Below are positions 35,766 to 45,255 of a stretch of 64,000 bases of DNA, piece by piece (position 1 is the first letter of the stretch; each line of letters starts with the position of its first letter). Both the position numbers and the translations under genes were made by a program. The notes beneath the pieces are model-generated. The model searched no databases. It was not told where the DNA came from and saw nothing but the letters and a program-made list of their open reading frames with translations. Source of the stretch: Luteimonas cucumeris (lineage in GTDB: Bacteria > Pseudomonadota > Gammaproteobacteria > Xanthomonadales > Xanthomonadaceae); contig NZ_VLKN01000002.1 of NCBI RefSeq assembly GCF_007830035.1, positions 1 through 64,000 on the forward strand, written 5' to 3'.

Positions 35766-35975
35766 TTACATGGGTTCCACAGCGTCGGCCTGCAGTCCTT
35801 TCTGGCCCTGGACGACGGTGAAGCTGACCTTCTGCCCTTCTTTAAGACTCTTGAATCCCTGCGATTGGATCGCACGGAAATGCACGAACACGTCTTCGCC
35901 ATTCTCGCGGCTGATGAAGCCGAAGCCCTTGGCGTCGTTGAACCACTTGACGGTACCTGTTTCACGGTTCGACAT
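35766..35975 (-). CDS. Cold shock-like protein (CspA family)
   Basis: A 69-residue single cold shock domain binding single-stranded RNA/DNA. RNP1 is KGFGFIS and RNP2 is VFVHFRAI, both intact. [14 protein letters not shown] is the standard opening. AAGGAG lies ten bases before the ATG. About 245 bases separate it from the divergent DUF456 gene, leaving room for the long leader common in such genes, but no conserved cold box could be confirmed by eye. Confidence 0.95.
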   Translation of the reverse strand: MSNRETGTVKWFNDAKGFGFISRENGEDVFVHFRAIQSQGFKSLKEGQKVSFTVVQGQKGLQADAVEPM

Positions 35976-36220
35976 CTGTCTTGCTCCTTGAAGCAGTTTG
36001 GTAAACGCCGCGAACCACTCGCGACGATGCTGGTTACAAGGAGGAAGCGAGGTGCAAGGATGTAGCGGATCGGGAACAGGGATCTACCGCATCAGGCCAC
36101 GATTCACGGTGACCCTTGAAACTCAGCGAAGGCAACTTACCCCGGCATTTGTGAAAATGCAATCGCGCTTCCGGACCGTTCGGAAAGCCGGCCAACACCC
36201 CGTTTTCCAAGGAAAATACG

Positions 36221-36724
36221 ATGGACCCGAAGACGCTTTATTACGTGATCGCGGTGGTGCTGGTGGTGGTCGGCATCATCGGCACGGTGCTGCCGGCACT
36301 GCCCGGATTGCCGCTGGTTTTCGCGGGCATGCTGCTCGCGGCGTGGGCGGGCGACTTCGAGCAGATCGGACCCGCGATGATCGTGCTGCTGGCGGTGCTG
36401 ACACTGCTGTCGATGGCTGTCGACTTCTGGGCCACCGCACACGGCGCCAAGCGCGTCGGCGCCAGCCGCAAGGCCCTGGTCGGCGCCGTGCTCGGCACGT
36501 TCGCCGGGCTGTTCGTGTTCCCGCCAGTCGGTCTGTTCGTCGGCCCGTTCGCCGGCGCGCTGGCCGGCGAACTGCTGCATCAGCGCAGCGTCGACCGCCG
36601 CAGTTTCGGGCATGCGACCAAGGTCGGCTTCGGCACCTGGTTCGGGATCGTGCTCGGCGTGGTGCTGAAGCTGGGCATCGCTTTCGCCATGATCGGCTTG
36701 TTCGCATTGGCGTGGTGGTTGTGA
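36221..36724 (+). CDS. DUF456 family membrane protein
   Basis: A 167-residue integral membrane protein with about five hydrophobic segments. The pattern VVGIIGTVLPALPGLPLVFAG at the N-terminus and GTFAGLFVFPPVGLFVGPFAG in the middle are typical of the DUF456 family. The function is unknown. AAGGA lies just before the ATG. It heads a plus-strand group of envelope genes. Confidence 0.88.
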   Translation: MDPKTLYYVIAVVLVVVGIIGTVLPALPGLPLVFAGMLLAAWAGDFEQIGPAMIVLLAVLTLLSMAVDFWATAHGAKRVGASRKALVGAVLGTFAGLFVFPPVGLFVGPFAGALAGELLHQRSVDRRSFGHATKVGFGTWFGIVLGVVLKLGIAFAMIGLFALAWWL

Positions 36725-36797
36725 TTGCTCGTCGACATGGCTCCAGACCCCAGCGCGTACACTGCCCGGCAACACAGGAAGACCGATTCAAACGCCC

Positions 36798-38174
36798 ATG
36801 CACTTGATTGATCCGGCGACACGCGCCTCTTCGCGCCCACCCCGCCTGCGGCAATCCCTGATCTGGCTGTTGTGCCTGCTGATCGCTTGCGGCAGCGCCT
36901 CCGCATGGGCGGTACCGGCACTCCTGCTCGCCAAACAGGCCAAGCCTGCCGCAAGCGCCAGCGTGGAGACTGATCCTGCCGCCGACGGCGAAGCCCGCGA
37001 CCGGATCGCAGCACGTCTGCGCGAGGTGGACGGCCTGCAAGCGGTGATCCCCAGCGTCAGCAATGGCGCGGCCACGCTCGACGGCCTGGTGCGCAGCGAG
37101 CAGATGCGCAAGGCGGCCGCGACGATCGCCGCCGGCACGCCCGGCATCACCAAGGTCGACAACCGGATCGAGGTGCATACCCCTGTATCGACGCGACTGC
37201 GCGCCGCCTGGGACCTGATCCTCGCCAAGATGATCCGTCTGCTAGCGGCGCTGCCGCTGCTGGTAGTCGCGATCGTGATAGTGCTGCTGGCGAGCTGGAT
37301 CGGAGGTTTCCTGTCCAGGCGGCTGCACTGGCTGCGCATCAAGAGCCGCAACCCGTACATGGATGGCCTGTTGCGGCGCGTGGTGCAGACCATCGCGCTG
37401 CTGATCGGTGTCCTGATCGCATTGGACCTGCTCGGCGCCACTTCACTGGTAGGCGCGGTTCTGGGCTCGGCTGGCGTGATCGGCCTGGTCGTCGGTTTCG
37501 CCTTCAGGGACATCGCCGAGAACTACGTGTCCGGCGTCCTGCTGAGCCTGCGCCGGCCATTCGCGCCGGGCGACCACGTGATGATCGACAACCGCGAGGG
37601 CAAGGTCGTGGCGCTCAGTTCGCGCAATACGGTGCTGATGACCATGGACGGCAACGAACTGCGCATTCCCAACGCCATGGTCTTCAAGTCGATCGTGCTG
37701 AATTACTCGCAGAATCCGCAACGCCGCTTTGAATTCACCATCACCATCGACGCGGCGGAATCGATCGGGCGCTCGCAGGATCTGGCGTTGCTGCAGATCG
37801 CCAAGGTGCCGGGCGTGCTCGAGGAACCGGCGCCATCGTCCGTGGTCCAGGACTTCGCGCCCACCGGCATCGTGCTGCGCTTCTTCGGCTGGGTCGACCA
37901 GCGCGAGACGGATCTCGGCAAGAGCCGGGGCGAAGCGATCCGCCTGGTCAAGGCTGCCTTCGCGGATGCCGGCATCGCGGCACCGCAGACAACCTACAAC
38001 ATCGTCAGCACGCGCAAGTCCGTGGATGCCGACGAGCCGCGAAAGCATCGCGAATCGACACGCGTCTCCAACGCCGACACCTCGGTCAACCGCGACATAG
38101 ATACGCAACTGGCTGCCGCGCAGCGTGCTGGCGTGGACGAAGACCTGCTGGAAGCCGGAGGGCCCAAGCCATGA
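36798..38174 (+). CDS. MscS-type mechanosensitive channel with BON domain
   Basis: A 458-residue protein. A signal peptide-like N-terminus (LIWLLCLLIACGSASAWA) precedes a periplasmic BON domain at about 65-125 (IPSVSNGAATLDGLV...ITKVDNRIEVHTPV). Membrane helices follow, then the MscS pore and beta domain (GSAGVIGLVVGFAFRDIAENY; RRPFAPGDHVMI; RIPNAMVFKS). It would open under membrane tension to release osmolytes. A periplasmic lipid-binding BON domain is an elaboration on MscS. It is coupled to pldA by an ATGA overlap. Confidence 0.92.
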   Translation: MHLIDPATRASSRPPRLRQSLIWLLCLLIACGSASAWAVPALLLAKQAKPAASASVETDPAADGEARDRIAARLREVDGLQAVIPSVSNGAATLDGLVRSEQMRKAAATIAAGTPGITKVDNRIEVHTPVSTRLRAAWDLILAKMIRLLAALPLLVVAIVIVLLASWIGGFLSRRLHWLRIKSRNPYMDGLLRRVVQTIALLIGVLIALDLLGATSLVGAVLGSAGVIGLVVGFAFRDIAENYVSGVLLSLRRPFAPGDHVMIDNREGKVVALSSRNTVLMTMDGNELRIPNAMVFKSIVLNYSQNPQRRFEFTITIDAAESIGRSQDLALLQIAKVPGVLEEPAPSSVVQDFAPTGIVLRFFGWVDQRETDLGKSRGEAIRLVKAAFADAGIAAPQTTYNIVSTRKSVDADEPRKHRESTRVSNADTSVNRDIDTQLAAAQRAGVDEDLLEAGGPKP

Positions 38175-39310
38175 AAGTCCGTCGCGATGCCATCCGGATC
38201 CTGCTGGCCACGCCTCTCCTTGTCTGCTGTCCCGCTTTCGCACAGACCTACCAGCCCGGCAGCGTCGAAGCCTGCCGTGCGATCGCGGTCGATGCCGAAC
38301 GCCTGGCCTGCTACGACGCTGCCGTGCATCGCAAGGCACCGGACACCCGGCAGGCGGACGCCGCCGCGGCCGAGGCCAGGCAGGAGCGCGCGGCGACCAC
38401 GCCCGCTTCGGCGCCGATGAAGACGCGCGCCAAACGCACGATGGAGAACCTGTTCGGCGAGGATCTCGGCGACGACGCCATCGCCAATGCAGGCAAGGGT
38501 TCGCTGCTCGATCGCCGCTGGGAACTGGCCAGGGATTCCAAGCTGGGGCCGTTCCAGTTGCGCGCCTACAAGCCGGTCTACCTGTTCCCGGTGTTCTGGA
38601 CCAGCAACAAGAACGAGATGCCGCACTCGCCCAATCCCAACAACACGGTGACCACGCCGGAGCCGCTGGACGAGATCGAAGCGAAGTTCCAGCTCAGCTT
38701 CAAGACCAAGATCGTCGAGAACCTGTTCGGCGACAACGGCGACATCTGGGGTGGCTACACCCAGAGTTCGCGTTGGCAGGTCTACAACGCCGACATATCG
38801 CGACCGTTCCGCGAAACCAATTACGAGCCGGAAGTGATGCTGGTGTTCCGCAACAACTACAGCATCGCCGGCTGGAAGGGCCGCATGACCGGCATCCAGT
38901 TCACCCACCAGTCCAATGGCCGCAGTGATCCTCTGTCGCGCAGCTGGAACCGCGCGATCCTCAACATCGGCCTCGACCGCGAAAACTGGGCGCTGTCGCT
39001 GCGGCCGTGGTACCGGTTCTCCGAAGACGCCGGCAGCGACAACAACGCCGACATCGAGGACTACATCGGCCGCGGCGACGCCACCCTGGTCTACAACCGC
39101 AACGGACACGAAGTCGCGTTGATGGCGCGGCATTCGCTACGCAGCGGCGACCGCTCCCACGGTGCCGTGCAGCTGGACTGGGGCTTCCCGATCAGCAACC
39201 TGCTGCGCGGACACGTGCAGATCTTCGATGGTTACGGCGAAAGCCTGATCGACTACAACCACCGCGCCACCTACATCGGCCTGGGCATCTCACTGCTGGA
39301 ATGGTACTGA
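38171..39310 (+). CDS. pldA: Outer membrane phospholipase A
   Basis: A 379-residue outer membrane beta-barrel phospholipase A1/A2. A signal peptide ends near AFAQ (residue 25). An extra N-terminal domain with paired cysteines (CRAIAVDAERLACYDA) precedes the barrel. The catalytic block FTHQSNGRSDPLSRSWNR holds H246 and S248 as in OMPLA, and the chain ends in a terminal barrel strand (GISLLEWY). It degrades misplaced phospholipids in the outer leaflet. The start overlaps the channel gene stop. Confidence 0.92.
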   Translation: MKVRRDAIRILLATPLLVCCPAFAQTYQPGSVEACRAIAVDAERLACYDAAVHRKAPDTRQADAAAAEARQERAATTPASAPMKTRAKRTMENLFGEDLGDDAIANAGKGSLLDRRWELARDSKLGPFQLRAYKPVYLFPVFWTSNKNEMPHSPNPNNTVTTPEPLDEIEAKFQLSFKTKIVENLFGDNGDIWGGYTQSSRWQVYNADISRPFRETNYEPEVMLVFRNNYSIAGWKGRMTGIQFTHQSNGRSDPLSRSWNRAILNIGLDRENWALSLRPWYRFSEDAGSDNNADIEDYIGRGDATLVYNRNGHEVALMARHSLRSGDRSHGAVQLDWGFPISNLLRGHVQIFDGYGESLIDYNHRATYIGLGISLLEWY

Positions 39311-39340
39311 GCCTCCGGAATCGGACTCCCGCTTTCTACT

Positions 39341-39417
39341 GTCATCCCGAGCGCAGCGCGGGAACTGCTTCTCGGCGATGACTGGAAAAGCAGGTCCTAC
39401 GCTGCGCTCGGGATGAC
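39341..39417. repeat. Perfect 17-bp inverted repeat (GTCATCCCGAGCGCAGC family)
   Basis: Arms 39341-39357 and 39401-39417 are exact complements. An inner pair (GGAACTGCTT with AAGCAGGTCC) extends the hairpin. It lies between pldA and the patatin gene and may serve as a terminator or a dispersed repeat unit. Confidence 0.85.
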
Positions 39418-39508
39418 GGAACAGGGTCACCGGTCGCAGTCATTGCGATCCGCTTGGCCGAACATGGGGTTCGCCAACCATGCAGAGCCGGTGAAAGGAG
39501 ACGTCCCG

Positions 39509-40465
39509 ATGAAGATGAAACGCATCCTATCGCTGGACGGCGGCGGCATCCGCGGCCTGGTCAGCTGTCTGTGGCTGACCGGCGTCGAGGATGCGCTGGC
39601 CCGCGCCGGCAAGCCCGGCCTGCTGAAGAACTTCGACCTGCTGGCCGGCAGTTCCACCGGTGCGCTGATCGCCTGCGGATTGGCGATGGGCTACGCCCCC
39701 GCCACTCTCGCCGACCTGTATCGCGACCAGCGCCACGTGATCTTCCCCGGACTCGCAGGCCGGCTCTGGTCGCGCAGCACGCGGACGTTCGCCGATGGCC
39801 TATCGGCACCCAGATATGACGCGCGCGGACTGGAGAAGGTACTCAGGAAGACATTCGGCAAGACCACGCTGGGACAGCTCAAGGTCCCGGTACTGGTGAC
39901 CAGCTACGACACCGTGTCGCGCGCACCGGTGATGTTCAAGAGTTTCAAGCCCGAACACCGCGATCTGCCGGTGTGGGAAGTCTGCCGCGCCTCGTCGGCG
40001 GCTCCGACCTATTTTCCCGCGCACGCGATGATGGTCGAAGGCAAGGCCCGCGCCATGATCGATGGCGGCGTGGTCGCCAACAATCCGACCGCCTGCGCCA
40101 TCGCCGAAGCGCTGCGCAAGGATGCCCGCGTCGACAACAGCCGAGACCTGATCGTGCTGTCGGTCGGCAGCGGCGAACGCACGCGCAGCATCAGCCTGCG
40201 CGAGGCACGGGAATGGGGTGCGCTGGAATGGGCGATCCCGATCATCGACGTGCTGTTCGACGGCAACACCGATTCGGTCGATTACATCGCCAGGCAACTC
40301 GTCGGGGACGGTTACTTCCGCCTGCAGGCGGAACTGCACATCGGCTTGGACGATGTCGACGATACCAGCGCGACCAATCTGCTGGCGCTGGAGAAACTGG
40401 CCCGCGACTACCTGCTGCAGGCCACCACGCGAAAGCGGCTCGACGCTCTGGCCAAGCGGCTTTGA
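39509..40465 (+). CDS. Patatin-like phospholipase
   Basis: A 318-residue protein with the patatin catalytic architecture: oxyanion loop DGGGIRG at 10-16, nucleophile elbow GSSTG with S49, and the DGG motif with D185 in MIDGGVVANNP. It would be a serine acyl hydrolase acting on phospholipids. No signal peptide is seen, so it is cytosolic or inner membrane-associated unless secreted by another route. AAAGGAG lies eight bases before the ATG at 39509. Confidence 0.92.
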   Translation: MKMKRILSLDGGGIRGLVSCLWLTGVEDALARAGKPGLLKNFDLLAGSSTGALIACGLAMGYAPATLADLYRDQRHVIFPGLAGRLWSRSTRTFADGLSAPRYDARGLEKVLRKTFGKTTLGQLKVPVLVTSYDTVSRAPVMFKSFKPEHRDLPVWEVCRASSAAPTYFPAHAMMVEGKARAMIDGGVVANNPTACAIAEALRKDARVDNSRDLIVLSVGSGERTRSISLREAREWGALEWAIPIIDVLFDGNTDSVDYIARQLVGDGYFRLQAELHIGLDDVDDTSATNLLALEKLARDYLLQATTRKRLDALAKRL

Positions 40466-40557
40466 GTTCCCGTAGCCGCCAGCCGGCTTTCACGCGTTGC
40501 TGCACGGCCACGGCCGAAAGTAGCTGACGGTATTCGTCCTGACTGCCGGAGCCGCAC

Positions 40558-41850
40558 GTGCCGAGTCGCTGGAGCCGAAAACGCGTGATCTGGACCCTCG
40601 TCGCCACCATCCTCCTCACCGTGATCGCGGTGTTCCTGGCCTTGAATTTCGCCAAACCGGAAAAGGAACTGGAGCGCAAGATCGAGCATCGCTACGCGAT
40701 CTCGGATCCGCAGTTCCGTCGCGAGATGGGCGTGATGATGGGGCCGGCGATCATGTCCGGGAACCACGTCATCGACCTGCAGAATGGCGACGGCATCTTC
40801 CCGTCGATGCTGGAGGCCATTGCCGCGGCGCAGGACACCATCACCTTCGAGACCTACATCTACTGGTCGGGGGAAATCGGCCAGGAGTTCAGCGATGCGC
40901 TGTCCGAACGCTCCCGTGCCGGCGTCGACGTACGCGTGACCATCGACTGGGTCGGCAGCATCAAGATGGAACAGGACCTGCTGGACCAGATGGAGGCTGC
41001 GGGTGTTCATATCGAGCGTTACCGGCCATTGCACTGGTACAACTTCCGCCGCATGAACAACCGTACCCATCGCAAGTTGCTGGTGGTGGACGGCAAGGTC
41101 GCGTTCACCGGCGGCGTCGGCATCGCCGACCTGTGGCAGGGCGACGCGCAGGATCCGGCGCACTGGCGCGACATGCATTTCCGCATGGAAGGCCCGGCGG
41201 TGGCGCAGATGCAGGCCGCGTTCAACGACAACTGGATCAAGATCACCGGCGAGGTACTCAACGGCAAGGATTATTTCCCTGCCCTGACACCGGTCGGCAA
41301 CATGGACGCGCACCTGTTCATCAGTTCGCCGGCTGGCGGCAGCGACAGCATGCACCTGATGTACCTGATGTCGATCGCCGCGGCCGTGCAGTCGATCGAC
41401 CTGGCGGCGTCGTATTTCGTGCCCGATGCGCTGATCGAGCAGGCCCTGCTCGCGGCGCGCAAGCGCGGGGTGCGCATCCGCATCCTCGTGCCCGGTCCGC
41501 ACATCGATTCGGAAGCGGTTCGACTGGCTTCGAAGGCCGGCTGGGGCAAGCTGCTGCAGGCCGGTGTCGAGATCCACGAGTACCAGCCGACGATGATGCA
41601 CAGCAAGCTGCTGATCATCGACAGGGAAATGGTGTCGGTGGGTTCCACCAACTTCGACATCCGCTCGTTCCGCCTCAACGACGAAGCCAGCCTCAATGTC
41701 TACGACCGGGAATTCGCCGAACACATGACGAAGGTGTTCGAAGCCGACCTGCCGCAGGCGCGGCGCTACACGCATGCGATGTGGCTGCAGCGGCCGTGGA
41801 AGGAGAAATTCCTGGAGAAGTTCGTGCTGCCGCTCAAGTCGCAGCTTTGA
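40558..41850 (+). CDS. Phospholipase D-family cardiolipin synthase-like protein
   Basis: A 430-residue protein with an N-terminal membrane helix (VIWTLVATILLTVIAVFLAL) and two HKD motifs: THRKLLVVDGKVAFTGG and MMHSKLLIIDREMVSVGSTN. This matches ClsB/ClsA-like enzymes that join phosphatidylglycerols into cardiolipin. The start is GTG at 40558. It follows pldA and patatin in the same direction, giving three phospholipid-active enzymes in a row, and pgsA upstream in the window makes its substrate. Confidence 0.9.
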   Translation: MPSRWSRKRVIWTLVATILLTVIAVFLALNFAKPEKELERKIEHRYAISDPQFRREMGVMMGPAIMSGNHVIDLQNGDGIFPSMLEAIAAAQDTITFETYIYWSGEIGQEFSDALSERSRAGVDVRVTIDWVGSIKMEQDLLDQMEAAGVHIERYRPLHWYNFRRMNNRTHRKLLVVDGKVAFTGGVGIADLWQGDAQDPAHWRDMHFRMEGPAVAQMQAAFNDNWIKITGEVLNGKDYFPALTPVGNMDAHLFISSPAGGSDSMHLMYLMSIAAAVQSIDLAASYFVPDALIEQALLAARKRGVRIRILVPGPHIDSEAVRLASKAGWGKLLQAGVEIHEYQPTMMHSKLLIIDREMVSVGSTNFDIRSFRLNDEASLNVYDREFAEHMTKVFEADLPQARRYTHAMWLQRPWKEKFLEKFVLPLKSQL

Positions 41851-41869
41851 ACCGGCTCCCCGCGACGGC

Positions 41870-42310
41870 TCAGCCGGCCTGGCGCCAGCGCCGATGTTCG
41901 ACCATCAGGCACCGGTCCTGCACCACGTCGATGCCGGCGGCGAGCAGGCGCTCGGCGAAAGCGTCGTGGCGGATGCCGGTCTGCAACCAGACCGCGCGCG
42001 GCCGGGCGGCGATCAGGTCGTCGAGGTGCGGTTCGAGGTGTTCGGGCCGGCGGAACACGTCGACGATGTCGATGCGCAATGGAATGTCCGACACGCGCCG
42101 GTATACCGGTTTGCCCAGGATCTCGACGATATCCGGGTAATACACCGGCACCGGCACGACCTCGTAGCCGACACGATGCAGATATGCGGGAATCATGTGC
42201 GCCGGTTGCGTGGCGAGGTCTTCCGGCTTGATGCCGAGCACCGCAATGCGGCGCACCTGCGACAGCAGGTGATCGATGTCGCGATGATGCTGGATCAAAC
42301 TGCCACGCAT
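41870..42310 (-). CDS. CoA-binding domain protein (YccU-like)
   Basis: A 146-residue Rossmann-fold protein of the CoA-binding family. The pattern RRIAVLGIKPED, YLHRVGYEVVPVPVYYPDI, DIVDVFRRPEHL, and AVWLQTGIRHDAFAERLLAAGIDVVQDRCLMVEH follows the family order. The role is unknown. It sits at the convergent end of the cardiolipin synthase gene. Confidence 0.9.
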   Translation of the reverse strand: MRGSLIQHHRDIDHLLSQVRRIAVLGIKPEDLATQPAHMIPAYLHRVGYEVVPVPVYYPDIVEILGKPVYRRVSDIPLRIDIVDVFRRPEHLEPHLDDLIAARPRAVWLQTGIRHDAFAERLLAAGIDVVQDRCLMVEHRRWRQAG

Positions 42311-42365
42311 TTCTTGATCCTTGCTTCGCCATCCCGAATGCGGTGAGGGGTTTGGATCATGGAAA

Positions 42366-43883
42366 CTACGCCACCACCACCGGAATCCTGCCGATCCGCG
42401 CCTGCCACTCGCGCGGCCCGGTCTGGTGCACCGATTCGCCAGCGGAATCGACCGCCACCGTCACCGGCATGTCCTGCACGGTGAACTCGTAGATCGCCTC
42501 CATGCCCAGGTCCTCGAACGCGACCACGCGTGCGGCCTTGATCGCCTTCGACACGAGGTAGGCCGCGCCGCCGACTGCCATCAGATAGACCGACCTGTGC
42601 TTGCGGATCGCCTCGATCGCTGCCGGCCCACGCTCGGCCTTGCCGACCATGCCCAGCAGGCCGGTCTGGCTCAGCACCTGCTCGGTGAACTTGTCCATGC
42701 GCGTGGCCGTGGTCGGGCCGGCGGGACCGACCGCCTCGTCGCGCACCGGGTCGACCGGGCCGACGTAGTAGATGAAACGTCCGCGGAAATCGACCGGCAG
42801 CGGCTCGCCCTTGTCGAGCATCTCGACGATGCGCTTGTGCGCCGCGTCGCGCCCGGTCAGCAGCCTGCCGTTGAGCAGCAGCACTTCACCCGGCTTCCAC
42901 GAAGCGACATCCTCGCGGGCCACGGTATCGAGATCGACGCGGCGGCCCTTCGAGGCGTCGTAGGTCAGCTTGGGCCAGTCTTCCAGCGAAGGAGGGTCGA
43001 GCATCACCGGCCCACTGCCGTCGAGCACGAAATGCGCATGACGCGTGGCCGCGCAGTTCGGGATCATCGCCACCGGCAGGTTCGCCGCGTGGGTCGGGTA
43101 ATCCTTGATCTTGATGTCGAGCACCGTGGTCAGCCCGCCCAGGCCCTGGGCGCCGATACCAAGCGCATTGACCTTGTCGTAGATCTCCAGCCGCAGCTCC
43201 TCCAGCCGGTTCGCCGGCCCGCGCGCCTGCAGGTCGGTGATGTCGATCGGCTCCATCAGCGCTTCCTTGGCCAGCAGCATCGCCTTCTCGGCGGTGCCGC
43301 CGATGCCGATGCCGAGCATGCCCGGCGGGCACCAGCCGGCGCCCATCGTCGGCACCGTCTTCAGTACCCAGTCGATGATGGAGTCGGACGGATTGAGCAT
43401 CGCGAACTTCGACTTCGCCTCCGAGCCGCCGCCTTTCGCGGCGACGATCACGTCGATGGTGTTGCCCGGCACCACCGAGACATTCACCACCGCCGGCGTG
43501 TTGTCGCCGGTGTTGCGGCGCCTGCCGGCAGGATCGGCCAGCACGCTGGCGCGCAGCTTGTTGTCCGGATACGCATAGGCGCGGCGCACGCCCTCGTTGA
43601 CCATGTCCTCGACGCCCATGGTCGCGTCGTCCCAGCGCACGTCCATACCGATCTTCAGGAACACGGTGACGATGCCGGTGTCCTGGCAGATCGGCCGATG
43701 CCCTTCCGCGCACATCCGCGAATTGATCAAAATCTGCGCGATCGCGTCCTTGGCCGCCGGCGATTCCTCGCGCTCGTAGGCCGCCGTCAGGTTCCGGATG
43801 TAGTCGACGGGATGGTAATAGCTGATGTACTGCAGGGCGTCGGCGACGCTCTGGATGAGGTCCTGTTGCTTGATGGCGGTCAC
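42366..43883 (-). CDS. fumA: Fumarate hydratase, class I
   Basis: A 505-residue Fe-S fumarase hydrating fumarate to malate. Cysteine-bearing blocks (RMCAEGHRPICQDTG; GAGWCPPGMLGIGIGG; PNCAATRHAHF) match the [4Fe-4S] hydro-lyases, and the C-terminal part carries the YYVGPVDPVRDEAVGPAGPTT block of the beta domain. Class I enzymes are oxygen-sensitive. The start GTG at 43883 gives a normal length; reading further upstream only produces an antisense extension over the sigma factor gene. Confidence 0.94.
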   Translation of the reverse strand: MTAIKQQDLIQSVADALQYISYYHPVDYIRNLTAAYEREESPAAKDAIAQILINSRMCAEGHRPICQDTGIVTVFLKIGMDVRWDDATMGVEDMVNEGVRRAYAYPDNKLRASVLADPAGRRRNTGDNTPAVVNVSVVPGNTIDVIVAAKGGGSEAKSKFAMLNPSDSIIDWVLKTVPTMGAGWCPPGMLGIGIGGTAEKAMLLAKEALMEPIDITDLQARGPANRLEELRLEIYDKVNALGIGAQGLGGLTTVLDIKIKDYPTHAANLPVAMIPNCAATRHAHFVLDGSGPVMLDPPSLEDWPKLTYDASKGRRVDLDTVAREDVASWKPGEVLLLNGRLLTGRDAAHKRIVEMLDKGEPLPVDFRGRFIYYVGPVDPVRDEAVGPAGPTTATRMDKFTEQVLSQTGLLGMVGKAERGPAAIEAIRKHRSVYLMAVGGAAYLVSKAIKAARVVAFEDLGMEAIYEFTVQDMPVTVAVDSAGESVHQTGPREWQARIGRIPVVVA

Positions 43884-43999
43884 GGCGGGCGGAGGCTGGC
43901 GGCGAATCCGATATTTTAGCCCGCGACGGGAGGTCGGGCGCCTTGGCAGGCTCGAAGCCCCTCTTAAACCCTCGGCCATCCCCCGGCATCCGAGTAAGT

Positions 44000-44593
44000 A
44001 TGCTGATGGCCACGATGACCGATCTGATGCCCGCCTCCACCCTGGCTGCGCCCGCCGAGGATACCGACGATGCCCTGGTGCGCGCGTCCAGCCGCGGCGA
44101 CATGGCGGCCTTCGAGGCCCTGTACCGGCGCCACCTGCGGCGGGTGCACGGCGTGATCCTGCGCCTGGTCGGCGGGCAGAACGGACGGGCCGAGGACCTG
44201 ACCCAGGAAGCTTTCGTGAGGGCATGGCAGGCGTTGCCGTCGTACCGGTTCGAAAGCGCCTTCGGTACCTGGCTGTACCGGCTGGCGGCGAACACGGCGC
44301 TGATGGAACTGCGCTCGCGGCGCAGCCAGCCGCTGATGGATTCCGCCGACGACGATTACGATGGCATCGGCAGCGTCGATTCGGCAGGCCACACCACGGC
44401 ACTGTCGACGGACCTGGAACGCGTCGTCGCCACCCTGCCGCCACGGGCGCGTGCGGTGCTGATACTGCACGACGTGGAAGGCTGGAAGCACGAGGAGATC
44501 GCCGCCCAGCTGGACATGGCGGTCGGTAGTTCGAAAGCGCAATTGCACCGCGCGCGCATGTTGCTACGCACGCGGCTTGGAGGTGAAGCATGA
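44000..44593 (+). CDS. ECF-family RNA polymerase sigma factor
   Basis: About 197 residues. Region 2 (AFEALYRRHLRRVHGVILRLVG, then DLTQEAFVRAWQALPSYR) and region 4 (LERVVATLPPRARAVLILHDVEGWKHEEIA, helix-turn-helix to SSKAQLHRARMLLRTRL) identify a sigma-70 family extracytoplasmic function factor. Several in-frame ATGs between 44000 and 44015 compete as starts. It is divergent from the fumarase and translationally coupled to the next gene, the likely anti-sigma factor. Confidence 0.92.
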   Translation: MLMATMTDLMPASTLAAPAEDTDDALVRASSRGDMAAFEALYRRHLRRVHGVILRLVGGQNGRAEDLTQEAFVRAWQALPSYRFESAFGTWLYRLAANTALMELRSRRSQPLMDSADDDYDGIGSVDSAGHTTALSTDLERVVATLPPRARAVLILHDVEGWKHEEIAAQLDMAVGSSKAQLHRARMLLRTRLGGEA

Positions 44594-45180
44594 ACCCGAA
44601 TGACCACAACCCGCGGCACGAAGACCATGGCGACGACATGCCCGATGCGCTGCGCTGGCAGCTGCGCGGCCTGCGTCGGGACGTCATGCCCGAGCGCGAC
44701 CTGTGGGCCGGCATCGCGGCGCGCATCGCGGAAGAGGACAACCGCACAGTCGCGCCGGGCGTCGTCACCGCGTTGCCGCGGCGCAATCGCAAGCACGTTG
44801 CCTGGATGGCGATGGCCGCCTCGGTCACGCTCGCCGTCGGCATCGGCTGGCAGTTGCGGCCCGCCACGCCGGTCACGGCTCCTGCCAGCGTCGCTTCCGC
44901 TCCTGCCGTGCAGGACGCACGCCGCGCCGGCGATCCGACCGCGATCGTGTTCGCCCGCGAAGCCGATGCGATGGGCTGGGAGTACAAGGCCGCCCTGCGC
45001 GAGATCGACGCCCACCAGGTGTCCAGCGGCGATGCCTACGCATTGCGCCAGATCGACCTGGGCGTCGCGCAGGTACGCAGCGCGCTGGCCCAGGATCCGG
45101 AAGCGCGCTTCCTGTTCGAGCGGCTGCAGAAACTGTATGCGCAACGGCTGGCGCTGACCCAGCGCCTTGCGCTCAGCTGA
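44590..45180 (+). CDS. Putative anti-sigma factor (transmembrane)
   Basis: A 196-residue protein with a soluble N-terminal part (about 1-70, PDALRWQLRGLRRDVMPERDLWAGI), one membrane helix (VAWMAMAASVTLAVGIGW), and a periplasmic part. The layout is that of a membrane anti-sigma factor, and the start overlaps the sigma gene stop (ATGA). It has no zinc-finger HxxxCxxC motif. The role is inferred from position and topology only. Confidence 0.78.
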   Translation: MNPNDHNPRHEDHGDDMPDALRWQLRGLRRDVMPERDLWAGIAARIAEEDNRTVAPGVVTALPRRNRKHVAWMAMAASVTLAVGIGWQLRPATPVTAPASVASAPAVQDARRAGDPTAIVFAREADAMGWEYKAALREIDAHQVSSGDAYALRQIDLGVAQVRSALAQDPEARFLFERLQKLYAQRLALTQRLALS

Positions 45181-45255
45181 CGGCCCCGCATGCAACCGAT
45201 CTTCTTCAGCCAATAGAACCGTCCCGAACAAGACAGATCCACCGGAGAAACCCTC

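Noticed and set aside
36000-36220. Cold-shock leader (thermosensor) upstream of the cold shock gene
   Set aside because: The space is adequate but no conserved cold box or promoter could be read with confidence.
42366-44987. An 873-residue minus-strand frame ending in fumarase
   Set aside because: Only the last 505 residues are fumarase. The first 368 are antisense to the sigma and anti-sigma genes, have low-complexity composition and no start signal.
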